A stretch of 60,085 bases of DNA from Berkiella sp964594635. GTDB taxonomy: Bacteria; Pseudomonadota; Gammaproteobacteria; Berkiellales; Berkiellaceae. Below the pieces are notes generated by a model that did no database searches, was not told the origin of the DNA, and saw nothing but the letters and a program-made list of their open reading frames with translations. The position numbers were made by a program, and so were the translations under genes. The DNA lies in the NCBI GenBank assembly GCA_964594635.1, contig CAZQMV010000013.1, positions 1 through 60,085 on the forward strand. The letters run 5' to 3'. Of the stretch, positions 35,317-42,367 are shown piece by piece; position 1 is the stretch's first letter; the number at the start of each line of letters is the position of its first letter.

Positions 35317-36414
35317 TCACTCATCCCAGCTTAACGCACCGCCAGTTTGATATTCCGTCACGCGTGTTTCGAAAAAGTTCTTTTCCTTTTTCAAATCCAT
35401 CATTTCACTCATCCAAGGGAATGGATTGGTTACGCCAGGATATTGTTCAGCTAAACCAATTTGTGAGCAACGACGGTTCGCAATAAATTCTAAATATTCA
35501 CGGAACATTTGAGCGTTTAAGCCTAAAATGCCGCGTGGCATGGTGTCCATCGCGTATTGATATTCTAAATCAACGCCTTCACGAATGAGCGCAATCATTT
35601 CTTTTTGGAATGAAGCGGTCCACAGTTCAGGGTTTTCAATCTTAATTTGGTTGATCACATCAATACCAAAGTTAAGATGCATCGATTCATCACGTAAAAT
35701 GTATTGGAACTGTTCAGCGGTACCAACCATTTTGTTGCGTCGACCAATCGACAATACTTGCGTAAAGCCGACATAGAAGAAAATCCCTTCAAACACCACG
35801 TAAAACGCAATCAAGTCTCTTAAGAGGCGCTGATTGGATTCAAAGGTGCCCGTATGGAAGTTAGGATCGCCTAAGCTTTCAGTGAAAGGGAGTGCCCAAG
35901 CAGCTTTATGCGCAACGGCAGGCAATTCACGGTACATGTTAAACACGCGGCCTTCATCCATGCCTAAGCTTTCAATCACATATTGATAAGCATGGGTATG
36001 TAAGGCTTCTTCAAAAGCTTGTCTTAATAAATATTGACGGCATTCAGGATTGGTAATATGACGGTAAACCGCTAATACCAAATTATTTGCCACCAACGAG
36101 TCAGCCGTGGAGAAAAAGCCTAAGTTACGCTCGATGATCATGCGTTCATCAGGCGTTAAGCCATCATTGCTTTTCCACAATGCCACATCGGCCGTCATGT
36201 TAATTTCAGTTGGCATCCAGTGATTGGCACAAGCGACTAAATACTTGTCCCAAGCCCATTCATATTTAAAGGGGACCAGCTGATTTAAATCAGCACGGCA
36301 GTTAATGATTTTTTTATCATCAACCCGAATTCTGGCTGCGCCCATTTCTAGGGCTTCTAAACCAGTGGCACCGCCACTGGCTCGTTTTTGGGTTGCGGGA
36401 GTCATTACTGTCAT
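35317..36414 (-). CDS. nrdB: Ribonucleoside-diphosphate reductase, beta subunit (class Ia)
   Basis: A 365-residue di-iron ferritin-like protein. Metal ligands and radical site can be followed: DVALWKSNDGL, EEALHTHAYQY (Glu, His and then Tyr three residues after the His, at the position of the E. coli radical Tyr122), VFEGIFFYVGF and DESMHLNFG. The surrounding sequence is of the Chlamydia-like subfamily, where this Tyr is Phe, but here Tyr is kept, so a normal tyrosyl radical is expected. RBS AGGAGA. It follows nrdA by 10 bases. Confidence 0.94.
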   Translation of the reverse strand: MTVMTPATQKRASGGATGLEALEMGAARIRVDDKKIINCRADLNQLVPFKYEWAWDKYLVACANHWMPTEINMTADVALWKSNDGLTPDERMIIERNLGFFSTADSLVANNLVLAVYRHITNPECRQYLLRQAFEEALHTHAYQYVIESLGMDEGRVFNMYRELPAVAHKAAWALPFTESLGDPNFHTGTFESNQRLLRDLIAFYVVFEGIFFYVGFTQVLSIGRRNKMVGTAEQFQYILRDESMHLNFGIDVINQIKIENPELWTASFQKEMIALIREGVDLEYQYAMDTMPRGILGLNAQMFREYLEFIANRRCSQIGLAEQYPGVTNPFPWMSEMMDLKKEKNFFETRVTEYQTGGALSWDE

Positions 36415-36424
36415 GTCTTATCTC

Positions 36425-39259
36425 CTATTGGCAAGCTTCGCAAGACGGATCATCAATTGGGCAAACCTGGGGGGCTACCATTGCGGTTTCATCCATCTGG
36501 CTTTTCACAGCATTCAACGTGCTGCGTGTTACCGTTGATTTTTCCGCATCTGAGGCGCCTAAGGTACGACAGTAGTAAGTGGTTTTCAAGCCGCGTAACC
36601 AAGCTAATTTATAAACCGAGTCAATTGCTTTGCCGGAGGGCTTCGCAATATAAATGTTTAACGATTGGCTTTGATCGATCCATTTCTGACGACGTGAACC
36701 GGCTTCAATTAACCAAGCTGGTTCAACTTCAAAAACAGTAGCGTATTTGGCTTTTAAAGACGCTGGAATGCGATCAATCTGTTGAACACTGCCATTAAAG
36801 TACTTCAGATCGTTAACCAGTACTTCATCCCAAATCTTGAGTTTCTTCAAATCGTTCACTAAGTAAGGATTAATCACCGTAAACTCACCGGACAGATTCG
36901 ATTTCACATACAGATTTTGATATGTCGGTTCAATTGATTGAACCACACCACAAATGTTGGAAATGGTTGCGGTAGGTGCAATTGCCATCACGTTAGAATT
37001 ACGCATCCCAACGGTTTTCACGCGTTCGCGCAAAGTTTTCCAATCAAATGTTGAACTACGATTCATTTCTAAGTATTTGCCGCGATAGTCTGCTAATTGA
37101 TTAATGGAGTCGATTGGCAATATGCCTTTACTCCATAATGAACCTTCAAACGTGGCATAAGTGCCGCGCTCTTCGGCTAAATCAGTTGACGCTTTAATCG
37201 CATAATAACTAATGGCTTCCATGGTGGTATCTGCAAACTCAACAGCGGCTTGTGAAGAGTAGGCGACATCAATTTGATAAAGCGCATCTTGAAAGCCCAT
37301 TAAGCCCATACCAACAGGTCGATGACGTAAGTTGGAACGACGAGCTTGAATCACGGAGTAGTAGTTAATATCAATCACGTTATCCAGCATACGCAATGCC
37401 GTATTCACGGTACGTTGTAGCTTTTCTAAATCCAGTTTGTTGTCTTTGATGTGCTGCGACAAGTTAATACTACCCAAATTACAAACGGCAATTTCGTCAT
37501 TTGAGGTATTTAACGTGATTTCGGTGCACAAATTAGAGCTATGGATCACACCCGCATGTTGCTGAGGTGAACGCAAGTTGCAGGGATCTTTAAACGTCAC
37601 CCAAGGGTGGCCGGTTTCAAAAATCATACCAAGCATTTTGCGCCATAAGTTAACGGCTGGCACTTTCTTGAAGTTTTTGATGATTCCATTAGCGGCTTTA
37701 CGCTCATAGTTCTCATAAGCTTCATCAAAAGCATTACCATAAAGATCATGCAAATCAGGCACATCATCGGGAGAGAACAGTGTCCACTCTTTATTTTCCA
37801 TCATCCGTTTCATGAATAAATCAGGAACCCAGTTAGCGGTGTTCATGTCATGGGTACGGCGACGGTCATCCCCGGTGTTTTTACGTAAATCTAAGAATTC
37901 TTCAATATCCAAGTGCCAAGTTTCGAGGTAGGCACACATTGCCCCCTTACGTTTACCACCTTGGTTAACGGCAACGGCAGTGTCATTGGCCACTTTTAAG
38001 AAGGGTACAACACCTTGTGATTTACCATTGGTGCCTTTGATATGAGCGCCCATGGCACGGACAGAAGTCCAGTCATTGCCTAAGCCGCCCGCAAATTTCG
38101 AGAGCAGGGCATTGTCTTTTAATGAACCGTAAATACCTTCCAAATCATCGGGAACCGTGGTGAGAAAACAGCTGGAAAGCTGTGATCGCAAGGTTCCTGA
38201 ATTGAACAAGGTAGGGGTTGAGCACATGTAATCAAATGATGACAACAGGTTATAAAATTCAATCGCACGTTCATTCTTTTGCGGTTCTTTGAGTGCAAGA
38301 CCCATCGCAACGCGCATAAAGAAGACTTGAGGTAATTCAAAACGCACATCACGCTCATGAATAAAGTAACGATCATAAAGCGTTTGCAAACCCAAATAGG
38401 TAAACTGATGATCGCGCTCAATCTTTAAGGATTGAGCTAATAAATCAAGATCAAATTCCTTGAGTTCTGGGCTTAGTAATTCAAGATCAATCGCTTTATG
38501 GATAAATTGGGTAAATGCTTGCTGATAGATAAGCGCTTTCTCTTTATCGTTTTCAGGTGCAGGCAAGCCAAGGAATTTGCAACCTTCGCTCACAAGATCG
38601 TCTAAAAGAAGACGAGCTGCGACAAAAGAGTAATTGGGTTCTGCTTCGATCTTGGTACGTGCGCTCATGATCAAGGCTTTGCGCAAGTCACTTGCTTTAA
38701 TACCATCAAAAATATTGCGCTTGGTTTCAGTGACGATGCCCATTGCATCAACATCACTTAAGCCTTTGCAAGCAGCATCTACGCGGCTTTTAAGTCGGTT
38801 ATCATCCAGTGGAACACGTTGGTCATTATCCAGCGTAATGTGCACCGTATCGGCTTGCACTGGCGCTTTTTGTTTTGCTTCTCTGGCTAAGCGTCTTTCT
38901 TCACGGTACAAAATATAAGTCCGTGCTTCTTTGTGATAGCCATGTCGCATTAAGGCTAGCTCAACTTGATCTTGAATTTCTTCAACGCGAATGACGCCGC
39001 CTGTTCTTAAATAGCGGGAAACCGCCTTGGTGACATAATCGCTCAGCTCATCGACCACTTCGTGGACACGACGAGATGCCGCAGCATTACCGCCTTCAAC
39101 CGCGATATAGGCTTTGGTAATAGCGACTTTAATTTTTTCAGTATTAAACGGAACCAATGTACGGTCATCACGACGCATGACATACAATTGGCCCGGTTTT
39201 GGTGAAATGGGCAAACTTACTAAATTGCTTTGTTCTGTGTTTAACATATCGATTTGCAT
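36425..39259 (-). CDS. nrdA: Ribonucleoside-diphosphate reductase, alpha subunit, with two ATP-cone domains
   Basis: A 944-residue large subunit that reduces NDPs to dNDPs. Two ATP-cones precede the barrel: one from about residue 20 (MRRDDRTLVPFNTEKIKVAI) and one from about 130 (LDNDQRVPLDDNRLKSRVDA). Catalytic Cys are in QLSSCFLTT, NLCTEITLN and AVCNLGSINLSQH; the C-terminus ends in SCEACQ, the thiol shuttle pair. The start was set at ATG 39259 with GGAGGAG directly upstream, over an earlier TTG-like extension. The double cone is a regulatory feature of a subgroup of class Ia enzymes. Promoter region has repeats, listed separately. Confidence 0.95.
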   Translation of the reverse strand: MQIDMLNTEQSNLVSLPISPKPGQLYVMRRDDRTLVPFNTEKIKVAITKAYIAVEGGNAAASRRVHEVVDELSDYVTKAVSRYLRTGGVIRVEEIQDQVELALMRHGYHKEARTYILYREERRLAREAKQKAPVQADTVHITLDNDQRVPLDDNRLKSRVDAACKGLSDVDAMGIVTETKRNIFDGIKASDLRKALIMSARTKIEAEPNYSFVAARLLLDDLVSEGCKFLGLPAPENDKEKALIYQQAFTQFIHKAIDLELLSPELKEFDLDLLAQSLKIERDHQFTYLGLQTLYDRYFIHERDVRFELPQVFFMRVAMGLALKEPQKNERAIEFYNLLSSFDYMCSTPTLFNSGTLRSQLSSCFLTTVPDDLEGIYGSLKDNALLSKFAGGLGNDWTSVRAMGAHIKGTNGKSQGVVPFLKVANDTAVAVNQGGKRKGAMCAYLETWHLDIEEFLDLRKNTGDDRRRTHDMNTANWVPDLFMKRMMENKEWTLFSPDDVPDLHDLYGNAFDEAYENYERKAANGIIKNFKKVPAVNLWRKMLGMIFETGHPWVTFKDPCNLRSPQQHAGVIHSSNLCTEITLNTSNDEIAVCNLGSINLSQHIKDNKLDLEKLQRTVNTALRMLDNVIDINYYSVIQARRSNLRHRPVGMGLMGFQDALYQIDVAYSSQAAVEFADTTMEAISYYAIKASTDLAEERGTYATFEGSLWSKGILPIDSINQLADYRGKYLEMNRSSTFDWKTLRERVKTVGMRNSNVMAIAPTATISNICGVVQSIEPTYQNLYVKSNLSGEFTVINPYLVNDLKKLKIWDEVLVNDLKYFNGSVQQIDRIPASLKAKYATVFEVEPAWLIEAGSRRQKWIDQSQSLNIYIAKPSGKAIDSVYKLAWLRGLKTTYYCRTLGASDAEKSTVTRSTLNAVKSQMDETAMVAPQVCPIDDPSCEACQ

Positions 39260-39312
39260 GGCTCCTCCAGCGCATTTGGAAGAAAAAAAAGTCAAAATAA
39301 CGTTAGTGCCAG

Positions 39313-39348
39313 ACTAAATAGTGGCAAAGTTTATATACTAACTAGTGG
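39313..39348. promoter_or_regulatory. Direct repeat of 12-bp palindromic motif upstream of nrdA
   Basis: ACTAAATAGTGG at 39313-39324 recurs as ACTAACTAGTGG at 39337-39348, 24 bases apart and 11 of 12 identical. Each has an ACTA/TAGT dyad. The site is 54-90 bases before the nrdA start, where NrdR boxes are found in other Proteobacteria; the spacing differs from the usual 31-32. Candidate operator, not proven. Confidence 0.45.
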
Positions 39349-39447
39349 TGAATCAATTTGGGGAGATACCTTTTGAACCCCAACATATAGAAAAAACCCA
39401 ACAGCTACATACAAGATAGTGCGGTTCGGATTTGAATGCAAGTGAAG

Positions 39448-39485
39448 AACCTGGGTATAACTTGTGGAAAACCTGGGAACAACTT
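39448..39485. repeat. 22-bp-period direct repeat in the nrdA-tetR gap
   Basis: AACCTGGGTATAACTT at 39448-39463 recurs as AACCTGGGAACAACTT at 39470-39485, two helical turns apart. The gap between nrdA and the TetR gene is 366 bases with no gene; the rest is featureless apart from the terminator at 39561. Confidence 0.5.
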
Positions 39486-39560
39486 ATGTTTCAGAGACTT
39501 GGGGTTATGGCATGAACGATCGCGTTCATGAAGAATGTCTAGAAGCTTACAGGCAAAGTA

Positions 39561-39599
39561 AAAAAAAAGCACCATGGAGAGGAATCGCATGGTGCTTTT
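39561..39599 (-). terminator. Intrinsic terminator of the TetR gene
   Basis: On the minus strand GCACCATG and CATGGTGC form a perfect 8-bp stem with a loop of 11, followed by eight T. It is 27 bases after the tetR stop. The stem is symmetric enough to act in both directions. Confidence 0.85.
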
Positions 39600-39625
39600 C
39601 GAGAGGAACAGTAAATTGTATTTGC

Positions 39626-40189
39626 TTAAACTGACTCAACCCATTGGTTTAAGTATTCGCCCTGACGAGTAACGAATTGTGGGTCTTTGAAAGTTAATGT
39701 AATTAAGTTGATACCTTGCAAGCTAGCAACTAAGTTAAGAGCTAACTTTGAAGAATCTTCATCAGTTTTACCCAATGATTTAAATTGCTTTTCACACCAG
39801 CCGATAATGTCGTTCATTAACTGGGAAGCTGCTGTGCCAATTGTGCCACCTTGCTTACCTAATTCTTGACATAAGCTGCCTAATGAATCACCAAATTTAG
39901 CAGATTCATCAGCCAAAGTGCTTACATAATCAATCAAGGCACGTAAACGGCCCTTGATGTCCATTTGATTGTTCCATTCGCTGAACAGGGTCGCTAATAA
40001 CTTTTTACGACGTTCAATAACCGCTAAGGTGATAGAGTCCTTAGACTTGAAGTAGTAGTAAACGTTGCCAAGCGGAACATCAGCTAAAGTCGCGATATTC
40101 GCGAGGGTCGTGTTGCTAACGCCTTGTTGGTGAAAAAGCGCATCAGCGGCTTCAATTAATCGTTCACGTTTATCGTTGCGTCGGGCCAT
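39626..40189 (-). CDS. TetR-family transcriptional regulator
   Basis: A 187-residue regulator. Residues about 5-52 are a TetR HTH (RERLIEAADALFHQQGVSNT, then LPLGNVYYYFKSKDS as recognition part). The ligand domain has no residue pattern I can assign. The start is ATG 40189 with AGGA 8 bases upstream; an upstream in-frame extension to 40240 has no support. The divergent S9 peptidase gene is 270 bases away and could be its target. Confidence 0.88.
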   Translation of the reverse strand: MARRNDKRERLIEAADALFHQQGVSNTTLANIATLADVPLGNVYYYFKSKDSITLAVIERRKKLLATLFSEWNNQMDIKGRLRALIDYVSTLADESAKFGDSLGSLCQELGKQGGTIGTAASQLMNDIIGWCEKQFKSLGKTDEDSSKLALNLVASLQGINLITLTFKDPQFVTRQGEYLNQWVESV

Positions 40190-40459
40190 GATTACTGTTC
40201 CTATATGTTTTTTGTATTTTACTAAGAGAGAAAAAAGCAAGCTAGAACGATAAGAGTCGTTAGTTCGCTAAATTGAGAGCATTATACCGCATACGTTTGC
40301 TAGTTCAATAGTTAACTGAAGAAATTTCAAAAAAATGTCAATAAAAGACAGATAGTTAGCCTTATGTGTCGATAAAAGGCTGATTTAAAGCTAATTGCTT
40401 GAAAAAAGGCACAAAATAATGCTATTTGTGCAGCTACACAGGCAGGAGAAAACAAGATA

Positions 40460-42364
40460 ATGAGCCAACATTCGCTGATCCCACGTCATATTTTATTTTC
40501 AGATCCTGAAAAATTGAACGTTAAATTGAGCCCCAACGGGCAGTTTGTAAGCTATCTAGCCCCTCACCAAGGGGAGCTCAATGTGTGGTTAGCACCTATC
40601 CATGCTCTTAAAGAGGCAAAGGCTGTTACCCAAAGTCATCAGCCAATTAAAGAACACTGCTGGAGCAGCGATGGAGATTTTCTACTTTACATATATGATG
40701 AAAAGGGCGATGAAAATTGGCAATTACACGGATTTGACATTAAAAGCAATCAACACATTGCCTATACGCCAAAAGGGTGTCACGCCAAAATCATTCACCA
40801 AAGCACAAAGGTGCCAGGAAAAATACTCATTGGGTTAAATCAGCGTGATAGACATTATCACGATGTGTATTTACTCGATCTTCAGCAAAATCATTTAGAA
40901 TGCGTATTGGAAAATAACCATTTTTGGGAATTTATTGCCGATGATGAATTTAACTTAACACTTGGGATCAACATTACTACCGAAGGCGGTGAGTACATCA
41001 ATTTACGATCGGCCAATCAAGAAGTGCTTGCTAAAGTAACCCAACATGATTTATTTGGACTTTATTTTTACCCGCGTTTACGCTTAGGGTTATCAAGTGA
41101 TAGTGAAAAATTATATTTAGCAGAAAGCTTACAATCAAATACATCCAGATTGATTGAAGTGACGTTGGCGAATGGCAAGCGTCAAGATTTGGGTGGACAA
41201 GAAAAAGCAGACATTTGTGATGTATTGCTCGATCCCCAGAAACAACCGCTCGCTTATGCAGTGAATCAACAACGTAAAGAATGGTTTAGCTTAAATGAAC
41301 AAGCACAAAGCGATCTCACTTTTTTGCGCACTTTTACGGATGGTGATATCGATATTGTTGGGCAAACCCTGAACAATGAGCAATGGTTGGTGGCTTATGT
41401 TCATGATAATGGACCTGTGGGCTATTACCATTATCAACGTGGCTCGCAAACGATGACGCATTTATTTGATAGTCATCCTTCTTTTAAAAACTATGCTTTT
41501 ACGAAAATGCAGCCTTATCTGATTAAAACCCGCGATGGCTTAGAATGTGTAAGCTATTTATCCTTGCCCCAAGATAAACAACAACCTGTACCCTTAGTGC
41601 TAATGGTACATGGCGGGCCTAATTTTCGAGATTTTTGGGGATTTAATCCCATCCATCAGTGGCTCACGAATCGTGGTTATGGTGTGCTCAGTATCAATTA
41701 CCGTGCTTCCACGGGTTTTGGTAAAAAGCATGCAATGGCCGGTAATGGTGAATGGGGACGTAAAATTCAAGATGACTTATTAGATGGCGTTAAATGGGCC
41801 ATTGAAAAAGGCTTCACGACGAAAGAGCAAGTCGCTATCATGGGGCGCAGCTTTGGTGGTTACGCGACTTTAATGGCATTGACCCAAACACCGGAAGTGT
41901 TTTGTTGTGGTGTCGATATTGTTGGCCCTGCCAATTTAGAAACCATGGCCGCTCATTTCCCACCCTATTGGAAATCCATGCAAGCGATTATTAACGGCAT
42001 GATGTTAGGGTGTGATCCCAAAACGCCAGAAGGCAAAGCCTTTTTAGCCTCGCGCTCGCCTATTCATTCCGTTCAACAGATCACAAAGCCAGTATTAATA
42101 GGCCATGGTTCCAATGACGTGCGCGTTTTACAAGCTGAATCTGATCATATGGTCGAGGCGATGCAAGAAAACGGCATTCCTGTCACTTATGCTTATTTCC
42201 CCGATGAAGGCCATCAGTTTATGCATCCTGGCAACCGTATGGCGTTTTATGCCTTGGCAGAAGCCTTTTTAGGAAAGGTGTTAAAAGGAAGAGTAGAGCC
42301 GCAAGACAAAAGCATCGACACCACCATGGTGGTAGCAGTCGATGATTTTGGATTGCAAGAATAA
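40460..42364 (+). CDS. S9 prolyl oligopeptidase family serine peptidase
   Basis: A 634-residue cytoplasmic protein. The first about 370 residues form the beta-propeller; the C-terminal alpha/beta hydrolase domain carries Ser464 in GRSFGGYATL, Asp553 in HGSNDVRV and His585 in DEGHQF. HGGPNFRDFWGF before it makes the oxyanion region. No signal peptide, so peptides in the cytoplasm are the expected substrates (dipeptidyl or acylaminoacyl peptidase-like). RBS AGGAGA lies 11 bases upstream. The stop is 3 bases from the end of the convergent repeat-rich gene. Confidence 0.88.
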   Translation: MSQHSLIPRHILFSDPEKLNVKLSPNGQFVSYLAPHQGELNVWLAPIHALKEAKAVTQSHQPIKEHCWSSDGDFLLYIYDEKGDENWQLHGFDIKSNQHIAYTPKGCHAKIIHQSTKVPGKILIGLNQRDRHYHDVYLLDLQQNHLECVLENNHFWEFIADDEFNLTLGINITTEGGEYINLRSANQEVLAKVTQHDLFGLYFYPRLRLGLSSDSEKLYLAESLQSNTSRLIEVTLANGKRQDLGGQEKADICDVLLDPQKQPLAYAVNQQRKEWFSLNEQAQSDLTFLRTFTDGDIDIVGQTLNNEQWLVAYVHDNGPVGYYHYQRGSQTMTHLFDSHPSFKNYAFTKMQPYLIKTRDGLECVSYLSLPQDKQQPVPLVLMVHGGPNFRDFWGFNPIHQWLTNRGYGVLSINYRASTGFGKKHAMAGNGEWGRKIQDDLLDGVKWAIEKGFTTKEQVAIMGRSFGGYATLMALTQTPEVFCCGVDIVGPANLETMAAHFPPYWKSMQAIINGMMLGCDPKTPEGKAFLASRSPIHSVQQITKPVLIGHGSNDVRVLQAESDHMVEAMQENGIPVTYAYFPDEGHQFMHPGNRMAFYALAEAFLGKVLKGRVEPQDKSIDTTMVVAVDDFGLQE

Positions 42365-42367
42365 AGC

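Noticed and set aside
39370..39395. CAACATATAG as an NrdR box
   Set aside because: Its complement resembles half of the consensus but there is no partner at 31-32 bases.
39460..39472. TTGTGGAAAAC as a DnaA box upstream of nrdA
   Set aside because: Two or more mismatches from TTATCCACA/TGTGGATAA; not convincing.
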